64,000 nt of DNA from Pseudomonadota bacterium. Its GTDB lineage: Bacteria; Pseudomonadota; Alphaproteobacteria; Rhizobiales; Rhizobiaceae. The notes under the pieces were generated by a model. The model was not told the DNA's origin. It worked only from the letters and a program-made list of their open reading frames with translations, and made no database searches. The stretch's first letter is position 1. Each line of letters opens with the position of its first letter. The DNA is taken from the NCBI GenBank assembly GCA_020161665.1, contig JAIUPA010000034.1, positions 248,001-312,000 of the forward strand. The letters run 5' to 3'. The position numbers were made by a program, and so were the translations under genes. Of this stretch, positions 9,398 to 19,414 are shown piece after piece.

Positions 9398-9473
9398 TGG
9401 TGGGCGATGAGAGACTCGAACTCCCGACATCCTCGGTGTAAACGAGGCGCTCTACCAACTGAGCTAATCGCCC
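9398..9473 (-). tRNA. tRNA-Val (TAC)
   Basis: Minus-strand cloverleaf of 76 bases with acceptor GGGCGAT / ATCGCCC, encoded CCA, T-arm GTTCGAGTC, and anticodon loop TTTACAC on a CCTCG/CGAGG stem, giving anticodon TAC. It shares its acceptor stem with the tRNA-Val (CAC) gene 188 bases away; the two are isoacceptors on the same strand. Confidence 0.96.
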
Positions 9474-9715
9474 TTCAGCGTCGTGGGATATGTGTCCCGT
9501 CGCTTCGGTGGCTGTGATCTATGCGGATCGGCAAAAATCTGCAAGGGGGTTTTTGCACTTTGTGCGGTTTTTGATGATGCCCGGGATTTATTTGCCGGAA
9601 GAGACGAGCGGGAAGAAGGCGGCGAGAGCCTGCATTTGCGGCACTTCACCTGTGGCGGGAGAGGGGCCGGTTAAAATTGACGCTCGCAAACATTGTCTTT
9701 GTCGGTGATAGGCGC
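9474..9715. other. Intergenic stretch between tRNA-Val and tRNA-Asp genes
   Basis: No convincing gene on either strand. It must hold the start signals for the minus-strand tRNA-Val (TAC) gene at its left edge. The short open frames here lack ribosome sites and recognisable protein features. Confidence 0.5.
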
Positions 9716-9744
9716 TTGACACCCGCAATCGAACCCCTTAGTTA
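9716..9744 (+). promoter_or_regulatory. Promoter of the tRNA-Asp pair
   Basis: TTGACA (9716-9721, in the CTTGACA context favoured in alphaproteobacteria), a 17-base spacer and TAGTTA (9739-9744), about 65 bases before the first tRNA-Asp. Confidence 0.65.
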
Positions 9745-9810
9745 GCCGCTCATCGAACGGCAAGGCCGCTTCGGCGAAGTGTCCATGACGCTTCTTTGAC
9801 AAGAATTAGT

Positions 9811-9887
9811 GCGGGTGTAGCTCAGTCGGTTAGAGTGCCGGCCTGTCACGCCGGAGGTCGCGGGTTCGAGCCCCGTCACTCGCGCCA
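9811..9887 (+). tRNA. tRNA-Asp (GTC), copy 1
   Basis: A 77-base cloverleaf: acceptor GCGGGTG / CACTCGC (one G-U pair), D-arm, anticodon loop CTGTCAC on a CCGGC/GCCGG stem giving GTC, T-loop GGTTCGAGCC, encoded CCA. It is identical in sequence to the copy at 9933. Confidence 0.97.
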
Positions 9888-9932
9888 CTTGTCATAGCCG
9901 GGCCAGATTTGCCAATGTTTCGATAAAGATGC

Positions 9933-10009
9933 GCGGGTGTAGCTCAGTCGGTTAGAGTGCCGGCCTGTCACGCCGGAGGTCGCGGGTTCGAGCCCCGTCA
10001 CTCGCGCCA
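9933..10009 (+). tRNA. tRNA-Asp (GTC), copy 2
   Basis: Exact 77-base duplicate of the tRNA-Asp at 9811, 45 bases further on, with an unrelated spacer. Probably co-transcribed from the promoter at 9716. Confidence 0.97.
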
Positions 10010-10287
10010 TTTTCCCAATCTTTTCCGATGATTCGTTGGTTGAATTCCACTGCTTCGGCAGGCCGGAATCATTATTTGTGCGTTGCGGGGCGGCGAAGTC
10101 GTTTCCCGCAAGACACATGCGGTCGACCTTGTTACACTCCACCCTGTCAATTGGTCGAAAAGCCGCCACAATCTCTTGCGCGATGGTCCGGGCTGCGCTA
10201 GTCACGGCTCGTTGCAACTGTTTTCGGCTTGTTGCCAAAAGGCCTTCGGTGCCGCCCGGCATCACGAGCAAGCAGGGATATAAAAAG

Positions 10288-10653
10288 ATGACTGAACTGC
10301 TCAGTTCCTACATTCCGATCGCGATTTTCATCGGCATTGCCCTCGTTATCGGCCTTGCGCTGCTGATCGCGCCGTTTGCCGTGGCCTTCAAGGCTCCTGA
10401 CGCGGAAAAGCTTTCGGCTTACGAGTGCGGCTTCAATGCCTTCGATGACGCCCGCATGAAGTTCGACATTCGATTCTACCTCGTGTCGATTCTCTTCATC
10501 ATCTTCGACCTCGAAGTAGCGTTCCTGTTCCCGTGGGCTGTGTCTTTCGGTGAGTTGGGCTGGTTCGGTTTCTGGTCGATGATGGTGTTCCTCGGCGTTC
10601 TCACCATCGGCTTTATCTATGAATGGAAGAAGGGGGCTCTCGAATGGGAGTGA
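10288..10653 (+). CDS. nuoA: NADH-quinone oxidoreductase subunit A
   Basis: Membrane subunit of respiratory complex I, 121 residues with three transmembrane segments. The start at 10288 ([14 protein letters not shown]) is preferred over in-frame starts far upstream because the protein then begins directly at the first membrane helix, as in the family. The conserved loop [21 protein letters not shown] is intact. It opens the 15-kb nuo operon; the 278 bases between the tRNA-Asp gene and this start must hold the operon promoter, but I do not see one clear -35/-10 pair there. It overlaps nuoB by ten bases. Confidence 0.96.
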   Translation: MTELLSSYIPIAIFIGIALVIGLALLIAPFAVAFKAPDAEKLSAYECGFNAFDDARMKFDIRFYLVSILFIIFDLEVAFLFPWAVSFGELGWFGFWSMMVFLGVLTIGFIYEWKKGALEWE

Positions 10654-11228
10654 GCCAGGGCAATACGACGCTCGTTGCGCCGCAGCCGAAGGGCATCATT
10701 GATCCCGCCACCGGCAAGCCGGTCGGCAGCGATGATGCGTTCTTTGGTGAAATCAACAACGAGCTGGCCGACAAGGGCTTTCTCGTCACCTCGACCGACG
10801 AGCTGATCACCTGGGCGCGTACAGGTTCGCTGATGTGGATGCAGTTCGGTCTGGCCTGCTGCGCCGTGGAAGGCCTCATGCAGGCCTCCGGTCCGCGCTA
10901 CGACCTTGAGCGCTTCGGCGTTGCGCCGCGCGCTTCGCCGCGCCAGTCGGACGTGATGATCGTGGCCGGTACGCTGACGAACAAGATGGCTCCGGCGTTG
11001 CGCAAGCTTTACGACCAGATGCCTGAGCCGCGTTACGTGATCTCGATGGGTTCCTGCGCCAATGGTGGCGGCTACTACCACTACTCCTATTCGGTGGTGC
11101 GTGGCTGTGACCGCGTGGTTCCGGTCGATGTTTACGTTCCGGGCTGTCCCCCCACGGCAGAAGCGCTGATCTACGGCGTTCTCCTGCTGCAGAAGAAAAT
11201 CCGCCGCACCGGCACGATCGAGCGCTGA
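10644..11228 (+). CDS. nuoB: NADH-quinone oxidoreductase subunit B
   Basis: Peripheral-arm subunit carrying the terminal [4Fe-4S] cluster N2 that hands electrons to quinone; 194 residues. Cluster ligands are visible in [23 protein letters not shown] and [11 protein letters not shown]. The start MGVSQGN at 10644, inside the end of nuoA, is chosen over the ATG at 10623 because an AGAAGGGGG ribosome site lies between the two. The overlap with nuoA suggests translational coupling. Confidence 0.96.
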   Translation: MGVSQGNTTLVAPQPKGIIDPATGKPVGSDDAFFGEINNELADKGFLVTSTDELITWARTGSLMWMQFGLACCAVEGLMQASGPRYDLERFGVAPRASPRQSDVMIVAGTLTNKMAPALRKLYDQMPEPRYVISMGSCANGGGYYHYSYSVVRGCDRVVPVDVYVPGCPPTAEALIYGVLLLQKKIRRTGTIER

Positions 11229-11243
11229 GGAGAGGGGACTGAT

Positions 11244-11846
11244 ATGAGCGAAGCTCTCAACGAACTTTCCGCCCACATTGGCGAAATCGCAGGCGGTCTC
11301 ATCACCGGCTCCGAAATCCGCTACGGCGAACTGACGCTGACGACCGATGCGGCCAGGCTGATCGATCTGATCACGCTGCTGCGCGACGACGTTCAGTGCG
11401 AATTCGTCAGCTTTATCGATCTGTGTGGTGTGGATTATCCGCGCCGCGCCAACCGTTTCGATGTCGTCTATCACCTGCTGTCGCCGCGCCAGAACCTGCG
11501 CGTGCGCATCAAGCTTGAAACCGACGAAGCCACCCCGGTTCCCTCGATCATCGAGATTTTCCCGGGTGCCGGCTGGTTCGAGCGCGAAGCCTGGGACATG
11601 TACGGCATTCTCTTCTCCGGTCACCCGGACCTGCGTCGCATCCTGACGGACTACGGTTTTGAAGGTCATCCGCTGCGCAAGGATTTCCCGGTTACCGGCT
11701 TCGTGGAAGTTCGCTACGACGATATCGCCAAGCGCGTGGTCTACGAGCCTGTCGAACTGAAGCAGGAATTCCGCAATTTCGATTTCCTCTCGCCTTGGGA
11801 AGGCACGGATTACGTGCTGCCGGGCGACGAGAAGGCAGCGAGGTAA
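11244..11846 (+). CDS. nuoC: NADH-quinone oxidoreductase subunit C
   Basis: Peripheral-arm (30-kDa) subunit of complex I, 200 residues, separate from NuoD rather than fused as in E. coli. The family signature ERE(A/T)WDMYGI is seen as [20 protein letters not shown], followed by [10 protein letters not shown] strong AGGAGAGGGG ribosome site lies before the ATG. It is followed by a 57-base gap before nuoD. The unfused state fits alphaproteobacteria and mitochondria. Confidence 0.96.
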   Translation: MSEALNELSAHIGEIAGGLITGSEIRYGELTLTTDAARLIDLITLLRDDVQCEFVSFIDLCGVDYPRRANRFDVVYHLLSPRQNLRVRIKLETDEATPVPSIIEIFPGAGWFEREAWDMYGILFSGHPDLRRILTDYGFEGHPLRKDFPVTGFVEVRYDDIAKRVVYEPVELKQEFRNFDFLSPWEGTDYVLPGDEKAAR

Positions 11847-11903
11847 GGGCATGCGTCCTTCTTTCAGCCTTCCCGTAGTTAGCTAAGCGCGGAGCGCGTC
11901 GCC

Positions 11904-13094
11904 ATGACAGAACATAACGTCCGCAACTTCACCATCAACTTCGGCCCGGAGCATCCCTCCGCGCACGGCGTTCTGCGCCTTGTTCTCGAGCTTGACGGCG
12001 AAATCGTGGAACGCGTCGATCCCCATATCGGCCTCCTGCATCGCGGGACCGAAAAGCTGATCGAATCGAAGACCTATCTTCAGGCCGTTCCCTATTTCGA
12101 CCGCCTCGACTACGTGGCGCCGATGAACCAGGAACATGCCTATGCTCTGGCCGTCGAGCGTATGTTGGGTGTGGAAATCCCGATCCGTGGCCAGCTCATC
12201 CGTGTGCTCTACTCGGAAATCGGCCGTATCCTCTCGCACATCATGAACGTGACCACGCAGGCCATGGACGTGGGTGCCATGACGCCGCCGGTCTGGGGTT
12301 TCGAAGAGCGCGAAAAGCTGATGGTGTTTTATGAGCGTGCCTGTGGCGCGCGCATGCACTCGGCCTATTTCCGCCCGGGTGGCGTCCATCAGGACCTGCC
12401 GCCGGAGCTGGTGGAAGACATCGGCGCCTGGTGCGATCCCTTCATCAAGGTTCTCGACGACATCGAAGGCCTGCTCACTGACAACCGCATCTACAAGCAG
12501 CGTAACGTCGATATCGGCGTTGTGAAGCTTGAAGACGCCTGGGCGCTCGGTTTCTCGGGCGTGATGGTGCGCGGCTCCGGCGCTGCTTGGGACCTGCGTC
12601 GTTCGCAGCCCTACGAGTGCTATAACGAGCTGGAGTTCGACATTCCGATCGGCAAGAACGGCGACTGCTATGACCGTTACCTGATCCGTATGCAGGAAAT
12701 GCGCGAATCGGTCCGGATCATGAAGCAGTGCGTTGATCGTCTGCTCGGTAAGGACCGCGTGGGTCCGGTCTCCTCGCTCGATGGCAAGATCGTGCCGCCG
12801 AAGCGTGGCGAGATGAAGCGTTCGATGGAAGCGCTGATCCACCACTTCAAGCTCTACACTGAAGGCTATCACGTGCCTGCCGGTGAGGTTTATGCCGCCG
12901 TTGAAGCGCCCAAGGGCGAATTCGGCGTCTACCTCGTGTCGGATGGCACCAACAAGCCTTACCGCTGCAAGATCCGCGCTCCGGGGTTCGTGCACCTTCA
13001 GGCCATGGAATTCATGTCGAAGGGCCACCTGCTCGCCGACGTGACGGCCGTGCTGGGTTCGCTCGACATCGTGTTCGGTGAGGTGGACCGCTGA
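11904..13094 (+). CDS. nuoD: NADH-quinone oxidoreductase subunit D
   Basis: The 49-kDa subunit that with NuoB forms the quinone-reduction site; 396 residues. Quinone-site motif [21 protein letters not shown] is intact near the N-terminus, followed by [12 protein letters not shown], and the protein ends in the conserved DIVFGEVDR. Its stop codon overlaps the ATG of a small open frame (TGATG). Confidence 0.97.
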   Translation: MTEHNVRNFTINFGPEHPSAHGVLRLVLELDGEIVERVDPHIGLLHRGTEKLIESKTYLQAVPYFDRLDYVAPMNQEHAYALAVERMLGVEIPIRGQLIRVLYSEIGRILSHIMNVTTQAMDVGAMTPPVWGFEEREKLMVFYERACGARMHSAYFRPGGVHQDLPPELVEDIGAWCDPFIKVLDDIEGLLTDNRIYKQRNVDIGVVKLEDAWALGFSGVMVRGSGAAWDLRRSQPYECYNELEFDIPIGKNGDCYDRYLIRMQEMRESVRIMKQCVDRLLGKDRVGPVSSLDGKIVPPKRGEMKRSMEALIHHFKLYTEGYHVPAGEVYAAVEAPKGEFGVYLVSDGTNKPYRCKIRAPGFVHLQAMEFMSKGHLLADVTAVLGSLDIVFGEVDR

Positions 13095-13276
13095 TGCCGC
13101 GTTCATCCGCCAAGGCATCGCTTGCCGATCTCTGTCCCGGCTTTGACCGGGGCATCGGCGCGTTGGCGGCGGATGGCGTTGAAAATGAAATGTCCAGTCG
13201 GAAAGACCGGGCCGTTTCTGCCGGATTGGGGGCCATCAAGGCGCTTCGTCCCGCAGGCGTGTCCGTTTCAAGATAA
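13094..13276 (+). CDS. Small hypothetical protein between nuoD and nuoE
   Basis: Open frame of 60 residues whose ATG overlaps the nuoD stop (TGATG), with a GAGGTGG sequence seven bases upstream that could act as ribosome site. The peptide (starting [14 protein letters not shown]) is polar, shows no domain, signal peptide or membrane segment, and ends 13 bases before nuoE. I do not recognise it. The tight placement inside the nuo operon makes translation plausible, but it could also be a non-conserved frame in a spacer. Confidence 0.4.
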   Translation: MPRSSAKASLADLCPGFDRGIGALAADGVENEMSSRKDRAVSAGLGAIKALRPAGVSVSR

Positions 13277-13289
13277 GGCGTGAGGAAGA

Positions 13290-14264
13290 ATGTCCGTTCG
13301 TCGACTAGCCGAAGATCATCTCCAGCCCGCTAGCTTCGCGTTTAACGCGGAGAATGCGGAATGGGCGCAGGCCACTATTCGCAAGTATCCGGAAGGGCGT
13401 CAGCAATCGGCTGTCATCCCGCTGCTGATGCGTGCGCAGGAACAGGAAACCTGGGTGTCGCGTGCCGCCATCGAGCACATCGCCGATATGCTGGGCATGG
13501 CCTATATCCGCGTTCTGGAAGTGGCCACCTTCTACACCCAGTTCCAGATCAAGCCGGTTGGCACCAAGGCGCACGTTCAGGTCTGCGGCACCACGCCCTG
13601 CATGCTGCGCGGCGCTGAAGACCTGATCCACGTCTGCAAGAAGAAGATCGCGGCTGACCCGCTGACTCCGAATGCAGCCGGTACGCTGTCCTGGGAAGAA
13701 GTCGAGTGTCAGGGCGCTTGCGTCAACGCTCCGATGGTCATCATCTGGAAGGACGCCTACGAAGACCTGACGCCCGAGCGTCTGGAGCAGATCATCGACG
13801 AGTTCGAAGCTGGCAAGGGCGCTGACGTGCCGACCGGCCCGCAGAACGGTCGTCATTTCTGCGCCCCGGAAGGTGGTCTGACCTCGCTGACCGACGATGC
13901 GGTTCCCGCCAAGGCTGACCTCAACGCTGCGGCCCCGGTGGCAAGCGCTGCACCGGCCAAGGCTGATGCGAAGCCGTCGCTGGATGATCCGAACCGTCCG
14001 AAGTCCATCGACAAGCCGGAAACGCCCGATGATCTTGAACTGATCGCCGGGATCGGTCCGAAGATTGCCGCCACGCTTCATGAGCTTGGCATCTACACCT
14101 TCGCGCAGGTGGCAGCGTTTACCGAGAAGGAAGTGGAGTGGGTTGATTCCTACGTCAGCTTCCCCGGTCGCATCGCCCGCGATGAGTGGATCAAGCAGGC
14201 CGATGCGCTGGCGCGCGGCGGCGAAGAAGAATATGTCCGCGTCTTCGGCAAGAAGCCGCGCTAA
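13290..14264 (+). CDS. nuoE: NADH-quinone oxidoreductase subunit E with C-terminal HhH-like extension
   Basis: The 24-kDa [2Fe-2S] subunit of the NADH-oxidising module; 324 residues against about 165-220 in most bacteria. Residues 1-190 are the normal protein: the cluster cysteines are in [13 protein letters not shown] and [13 protein letters not shown]. After an Ala/Pro-rich linker (about 205-240) comes an extra domain, [20 protein letters not shown] followed by [11 protein letters not shown], which looks like a helix-hairpin-helix module. I know similar extensions on rhizobial NuoE and, I believe, ribosomal protein L21. Its function in complex I is not known to me. Confidence 0.95.
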   Translation: MSVRRLAEDHLQPASFAFNAENAEWAQATIRKYPEGRQQSAVIPLLMRAQEQETWVSRAAIEHIADMLGMAYIRVLEVATFYTQFQIKPVGTKAHVQVCGTTPCMLRGAEDLIHVCKKKIAADPLTPNAAGTLSWEEVECQGACVNAPMVIIWKDAYEDLTPERLEQIIDEFEAGKGADVPTGPQNGRHFCAPEGGLTSLTDDAVPAKADLNAAAPVASAAPAKADAKPSLDDPNRPKSIDKPETPDDLELIAGIGPKIAATLHELGIYTFAQVAAFTEKEVEWVDSYVSFPGRIARDEWIKQADALARGGEEEYVRVFGKKPR

Positions 14265-14276
14265 GGGGAGGTTGTG

Positions 14277-15581
14277 ATGCTTAAAGATCAGGATCGCATC
14301 TTTACCAATATCTACGGCCTCAAGGACATGTCGCTGAAGGGCGCTATGGCCCGTGGTCACTGGGACGGTACGAAGCAGATCATCGAAAAGGGTCGCGACT
14401 GGATCATCGACGAGATGAAGGCTTCCGGCCTTCGTGGTCGCGGTGGTGCAGGCTTCCCGACCGGCATGAAGTGGTCCTTCATGCCCAAGCAGAACGATGG
14501 TCGCCCGCATTACCTCGTGGTCAACGCCGACGAATCCGAACCCGGCACCTGCAAGGACCGTGAAATCCTGCGTCACGACCCGCATACGCTGCTCGAAGGC
14601 TGCGTGATTGCCGGTTGCGCCATGGGTGCCAACACGACCTACATCTATGTGCGTGGCGAATACATGCGCGAACGCGAAGCCCTTCAGGCTGCGATCGACG
14701 AGTGCTACGAAGCTGGCCTGCTCGGCAAGAACAACAAGAACGGCTGGGACATGGACATCTATGTCCACCACGGCGCAGGTGCCTATATCTGCGGCGAGGA
14801 AACGGCCCTCATCGAAAGTCTGGAAGGCAAGAAGGGCCAGCCGCGCCTGAAGCCGCCGTTCCCGGCCAACATGGGCCTTTATGGCTGCCCGACCACGGTC
14901 AACAACGTCGAATCCATCGCCGTTGCCCCGACCATCCTGCGTCGCGGCGCCAGCTGGTTCTCAGGAATTGGCCGCCCGAACAATGTCGGCACCAAGCTGT
15001 TCATGGTCTCCGGCCACGTCAACAAGCCCTGCACCTTCGAAGATGCCATGAGCGTTCCGTTCAAGGATTTGATCGAAAAGCATTGCGGCGGCATTCGCGG
15101 CGGCTGGGATAACCTGCTCGGCGTCATCCCCGGCGGCGCATCGTGCCCGATCGTCAAGGGCGAGGACATGCAGAACGCCATCATGGACTTTGACGGCATG
15201 CGCGACGTGAAGTCGTCCTTCGGCACCGGCGGTATGATCGTCATGGACAAGTCCACGGACGTCATCAAGGCCATCTGGCGCATCGCAGCCTTCTTCAAGC
15301 ATGAAAGCTGCGGCCAGTGCACGCCGTGCCGTGAAGGTACGGGCTGGATGATGCGCGTCCTGGAACGCATGGTCAAAGGCCATGCCCAGAAGCGCGAAAT
15401 CGACATGCTGTTCGAAGTCACGAAGCAGATCGAAGGGCACACCATCTGTGCGCTTGGCGATGCTGCGGCCTGGCCCGTTCAGGCGCTCATTCGCAATTTC
15501 CGCCCGGAAATCGAAAAGCGCATCGACCAGTATACGCATAACGCAACCGCCCACGGCGCTGTTCTCGAAGCGGCGGAATGA
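14277..15581 (+). CDS. nuoF: NADH-quinone oxidoreductase subunit F
   Basis: The 51-kDa subunit that binds NADH, FMN and [4Fe-4S] cluster N3; 434 residues. Seen are the NADH/FMN loop [14 protein letters not shown], the segment [14 protein letters not shown], and the cluster motif [12 protein letters not shown] with the distant fourth cysteine in [14 protein letters not shown]. The ATG at 14277 is preferred over the GTG directly before it because of its better distance from the AAGGGGAG ribosome site. Confidence 0.96.
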   Translation: MLKDQDRIFTNIYGLKDMSLKGAMARGHWDGTKQIIEKGRDWIIDEMKASGLRGRGGAGFPTGMKWSFMPKQNDGRPHYLVVNADESEPGTCKDREILRHDPHTLLEGCVIAGCAMGANTTYIYVRGEYMREREALQAAIDECYEAGLLGKNNKNGWDMDIYVHHGAGAYICGEETALIESLEGKKGQPRLKPPFPANMGLYGCPTTVNNVESIAVAPTILRRGASWFSGIGRPNNVGTKLFMVSGHVNKPCTFEDAMSVPFKDLIEKHCGGIRGGWDNLLGVIPGGASCPIVKGEDMQNAIMDFDGMRDVKSSFGTGGMIVMDKSTDVIKAIWRIAAFFKHESCGQCTPCREGTGWMMRVLERMVKGHAQKREIDMLFEVTKQIEGHTICALGDAAAWPVQALIRNFRPEIEKRIDQYTHNATAHGAVLEAAE

Positions 15582-15655
15582 GGTGGCCTCCCCGGTGCCC
15601 GGCCATGGGCCGCACCGGATGGATGGCATAAGGAATTGAAGACTGAAGGTGGACG

Positions 15656-17737
15656 ATGGCAAAGCTGAAAGTTGACGGTAAAGAGATCGAAGTACCCGAC
15701 CATTTCACGCTGCTTCAGGCGTGTGAGGCTGCGGGTGCCGAGGTTCCGCGCTTTTGTTTTCACGAGCGTCTTTCGGTGGCCGGTAACTGCCGCATGTGCC
15801 TCATCGAGGTGAAGGGCGGCCCGCCGAAGCCGGCGGCATCCTGCGCCATGGGCGTGCGTGACGTGCGCGGTGGCCCGAACGGCGAACCCGCGGAAGTCTT
15901 CACGACCACGCCGATGGTCAAGAAGGCCCGCGAAGGCGTGATGGAATTCCTGCTCATCAACCACCCGCTCGATTGCCCGATCTGCGATCAGGGCGGCGAG
16001 TGCGACCTGCAGGATCAGGCCATGGCCTTCGGTATCGCCGGTTCCCGCTATTCGGAAAACAAGCGCGCCGTCGAGGACAAGTATATCGGTCCGTTGGTCA
16101 AGACGGTGATGAACCGCTGCATTCACTGCACGCGTTGCGTCCGCTTCACCACGGAAGTGGCCGGCATTTCCGAACTCGGCCTGATCGGTCGCGGTGAAGA
16201 TGCCGAAATCACCACCTATCTGGAACAGGCCATGACCTCGGAGCTGCAGGGCAACGTTGTTGACCTGTGCCCGGTCGGTGCGCTCACCTCCAAGCCCTTC
16301 GCCTTCACGGCCCGTCCGTGGGAACTGAACAAGACGGAATCGATCGATGTGATGGATGCCGTCGGTTCGGCCATCCGCGTCGATACCCGTGGCCGCGAAG
16401 TGATGCGCGTCATGCCGCGCGTCAACGAAGCGATCAACGAAGAGTGGATTTCCGACAAGACGCGCTTCATCTGGGATGGCCTGCGCACGCAGCGCCTTGA
16501 CCGCCCCTATGTCCGCAAGGATGGCCGCCTTCAGGCCGCCAGCTGGCAGGAAGCCTTTGGCGCGATCCGCAATGCCGTTTCCGGCGTCGCAGGCGACAAG
16601 ATCGGTGCCATTGCCGGTGATCTCGCTTCCGTCGAGGAAATGTACGCGCTGAAGGAACTGCTCGCCTCGCTCGGCTCGACCAATGTCGATTGTCGTCAGG
16701 ATGGCACGGCGCTCGATCCGTCGAACGGCCGCGCGTCCTACCTCTTCAATGCCTCCATCGAAGGCATCGAACAGGCTGATGCGCTGCTCATCATCGGCGC
16801 CAACCCGCGCTATGAAGCAGCTGTGCTCAACGCTCGCATCCGCAAGCGCTGGCGTCGCGGCGGCTTCCCGATCGGTGTGATCGGTGAAGGCGGCGAACTG
16901 CGCTACGAATATGACTACCTCGGTGCTGGCACCGATACGCTGGCAGACCTTGCCAACGGCAACGGCGCTTTCTTTGAAACGCTGAAGTCGGCTGCAAAGC
17001 CACTCATCATCATCGGTCAGGGCGCTCTGGCCCGTGCAGACGGCGCCGCCGTTCTTGCGGCTGCCGCTAAGCTCGCCGTTGAAGTGGGGGCCGCAACCGC
17101 CGAGTGGAACGGTTTCTCGGTTCTCCATACGGCAGCCTCGCGCGTCGGTGGCCTCGATCTCGGCTTCGTCCCGGCGGACAAGTCGAAGAACGCCGCTTCG
17201 ATCGTTGCGTCCTCGGAGGTTCTCTTCCTGCTGGGTGCGGATGAACTGGACTTCTCCGCCAAGGGCGCGAAGTTCACCGTTTATATCGGCAGCCATGGTG
17301 ATGCCGGGGCACATGCCGCAGACGTTATCCTGCCGGGTGCCACCTACACCGAAAAGTCGGGCATCTGGGTCAACACCGAAGGCCGTCCGCAGCAGGGCAA
17401 CCGCGCCGGTTTCGCACCGGGCGAGGCCCGCGAGGAATGGGCGATCCTTCGTGCTCTGTCTGACGTTCTGGGTCACCGCCTGCCGTTCGACTCGCTCGGC
17501 GCGCTGCGTGCCAAGCTCTTCGCCGCTTATCCGCATCTTGCCGCTCTCGATGAGATCACGGCAGCGGATGCCGGTGATGTGGCAAAGCTGGCAGGCCAGG
17601 GCGGACAGATGGACAAGGCCGCGTTTGCTTCGACCGTCAAGGATTTCTACCTGACGAACCCGATCGCGCGGGCTTCGGCGGTGATGGCCGAGTGCTCGGC
17701 GCTCGCCCGTAACAACTTCAAGGCCGCCGCAGAGTAA
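15656..17737 (+). CDS. nuoG: NADH-quinone oxidoreductase subunit G
   Basis: The 75-kDa iron-sulfur subunit, 693 residues. The N-terminal region holds the [2Fe-2S] ferredoxin domain (RFCFHERLSVAGNCRMCL), the His-Cys3 [4Fe-4S] site (HPLDCPICDQGGECDLQD) and the Cys4 site (CIHCTRCVRFTTEVAG, with CPVGAL). The C-terminal two thirds are the molybdopterin-oxidoreductase-like domain that has lost its cofactor. The length matches the mitochondrial NDUFS1 type, shorter than E. coli NuoG. The 74-base gap before it is the second largest inside the operon's peripheral-arm block. Confidence 0.96.
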   Translation: MAKLKVDGKEIEVPDHFTLLQACEAAGAEVPRFCFHERLSVAGNCRMCLIEVKGGPPKPAASCAMGVRDVRGGPNGEPAEVFTTTPMVKKAREGVMEFLLINHPLDCPICDQGGECDLQDQAMAFGIAGSRYSENKRAVEDKYIGPLVKTVMNRCIHCTRCVRFTTEVAGISELGLIGRGEDAEITTYLEQAMTSELQGNVVDLCPVGALTSKPFAFTARPWELNKTESIDVMDAVGSAIRVDTRGREVMRVMPRVNEAINEEWISDKTRFIWDGLRTQRLDRPYVRKDGRLQAASWQEAFGAIRNAVSGVAGDKIGAIAGDLASVEEMYALKELLASLGSTNVDCRQDGTALDPSNGRASYLFNASIEGIEQADALLIIGANPRYEAAVLNARIRKRWRRGGFPIGVIGEGGELRYEYDYLGAGTDTLADLANGNGAFFETLKSAAKPLIIIGQGALARADGAAVLAAAAKLAVEVGAATAEWNGFSVLHTAASRVGGLDLGFVPADKSKNAASIVASSEVLFLLGADELDFSAKGAKFTVYIGSHGDAGAHAADVILPGATYTEKSGIWVNTEGRPQQGNRAGFAPGEAREEWAILRALSDVLGHRLPFDSLGALRAKLFAAYPHLAALDEITAADAGDVAKLAGQGGQMDKAAFASTVKDFYLTNPIARASAVMAECSALARNNFKAAAE

Positions 17738-17749
17738 GGGCAGGGGACA

Positions 17750-18793
17750 ATGGATACATTCTTTTCGACTTACGTGTGGCCGACGCTGATCATGGTCGGT
17801 CAGTCGCTCCTCCTCATGGTGGCGCTGCTGATCTACATCGCTTACGTTCTGCTCTTCGACCGCAAGATCTGGGCCGCTGTCCAGCTGCGCCGTGGCCCGA
17901 ACGTGGTGGGTCCGTGGGGCCTGTTCCAGTCCTTCGCCGACCTTTTGAAGTTCGTCTTCAAGGAGCCGGTCATTCCGGCCGGTGCCAACAAGGGCGTCTT
18001 CCTTCTCGCCCCGCTCGTCGCCGTGACGCTGGCGCTCGCCACCTGGGCGGTGATCCCGCTGGCAGATGGCTGGGTGATCGCCAACATCAATGTCGGCATC
18101 CTCTATGTCTTCGCCATTTCCTCGCTTGAGGTTTACGGCATCATCATGGGTGGCTGGGCTTCCAACTCCAAGTATCCGTTCCTCGGCGCGCTGCGCTCGG
18201 CGGCACAGATGGTGTCCTACGAAGTCTCCATCGGCTTTGTCATCGTCACGGTTCTGCTCACCGTCGGCTCGCTGAACCTGACGGACATCGTGTACGCCCA
18301 GAAGGATGGTCTCGGTACGATGATCGGCCTGCCGAACACGTTCCTCGACTGGAACTGGCTCGCCCTGTTCCCGATGTTCATCATCTTCTTCATCTCGGCG
18401 CTGGCTGAAACCAACCGTCCGCCCTTCGACCTTCCGGAAGCCGAATCCGAACTGGTTGCCGGCTTCATGGTCGAATACGGCTCCACCCCGTACATGATGT
18501 TCATGCTGGGTGAATACGCTGCCATCGTTCTGATGTGCTCGCTCACCACGATCCTCTTCCTTGGTGGCTGGTTGCCGCCGGTGGATATCGCCATCCTGAA
18601 CTGGGTGCCGGGGATTATCTGGTTCATCCTGAAGGCCACCATGGTGTTCTTCATGTTCGGTCTGGTGAAGGCTTTCGTGCCGCGCTACCGCTATGACCAG
18701 CTCATGCGTCTTGGCTGGAAGGTGTTCCTGCCGCTGTCGCTCGCCATGGTCGTGATTGTTGCATTCGTTCTCAAACTGACGGGGTGGGCATAA
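17750..18793 (+). CDS. nuoH: NADH-quinone oxidoreductase subunit H
   Basis: Membrane subunit (ND1 homologue) that contributes to the quinone chamber; 347 residues with about eight membrane helices. Recognisable segments are [20 protein letters not shown], the charged loop [20 protein letters not shown] and [16 protein letters not shown]. The stop codon shares a base with the nuoI start (TAATG), so the two genes are coupled. Confidence 0.96.
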   Translation: MDTFFSTYVWPTLIMVGQSLLLMVALLIYIAYVLLFDRKIWAAVQLRRGPNVVGPWGLFQSFADLLKFVFKEPVIPAGANKGVFLLAPLVAVTLALATWAVIPLADGWVIANINVGILYVFAISSLEVYGIIMGGWASNSKYPFLGALRSAAQMVSYEVSIGFVIVTVLLTVGSLNLTDIVYAQKDGLGTMIGLPNTFLDWNWLALFPMFIIFFISALAETNRPPFDLPEAESELVAGFMVEYGSTPYMMFMLGEYAAIVLMCSLTTILFLGGWLPPVDIAILNWVPGIIWFILKATMVFFMFGLVKAFVPRYRYDQLMRLGWKVFLPLSLAMVVIVAFVLKLTGWA

Positions 18794-19284
18794 TGGCCAG
18801 TCTTTCCCAAGCCGTAAACTCGCTCTTCCTGAAGGAGTTCGTCGCGGCCATCAAGCTGACGATGTCCTACTTCTTCAAGCCCAAGGCGACGGTGAACTAT
18901 CCGTTCGAAAAGGGTCCGGTCAGCCCGCGTTTTCGCGGTGAGCATGCGCTGCGCCGTTACCCGAACGGTGAAGAACGCTGCATCGCCTGCAAGCTGTGCG
19001 AAGCCATCTGTCCCGCTCAGGCAATCACCATCGAAGCCGGTCCGCGCCGCAATGACGGCACCCGCCGCACGGTGCGCTATGACATCGACATGGTGAAGTG
19101 CATCTATTGCGGCTTCTGCCAGGAAGCCTGCCCGGTGGATGCGATTGTCGAAGGTCCGAACTTCGAGTTCGCCACCGAGACGCGCGAAGAGCTTTACTAC
19201 GACAAGGCCCGTCTTCTCGAGAACGGCGACCGTTGGGAGCGTGAAATCGCTCGCAACCTCGCCCTCGACGCGCCGTATCGCTGA
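18793..19284 (+). CDS. nuoI: NADH-quinone oxidoreductase subunit I
   Basis: Peripheral-arm subunit with two [4Fe-4S] clusters (N6a, N6b), 163 residues. The two ferredoxin motifs are [16 protein letters not shown] and [16 protein letters not shown]. The start at 18793 overlaps the nuoH stop by one base. A 130-base spacer follows before nuoJ, the largest gap in the operon; it contains a GGCGCCGCCAGTCGGCGCG inverted sequence but no terminator. Confidence 0.96.
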   Translation: MASLSQAVNSLFLKEFVAAIKLTMSYFFKPKATVNYPFEKGPVSPRFRGEHALRRYPNGEERCIACKLCEAICPAQAITIEAGPRRNDGTRRTVRYDIDMVKCIYCGFCQEACPVDAIVEGPNFEFATETREELYYDKARLLENGDRWEREIARNLALDAPYR

Positions 19285-19414
19285 TTGAATTTCATAGTCC
19301 GTGCGGGGAGGGGGCTTCCCGCCGGAATAGATAAACAGGGGGCGCCGCCAGTCGGCGCGCGAAAGCCCAAGGGTGTGGATTGTTCCGCCCGAGGGAAGAC
19401 GAAAAGGCACCAAC

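Noticed and set aside
9299..9708. Small frames among the tRNA genes
   Set aside because: They read through tRNA-Val in the antisense direction or through spacer sequence, without ribosome sites.
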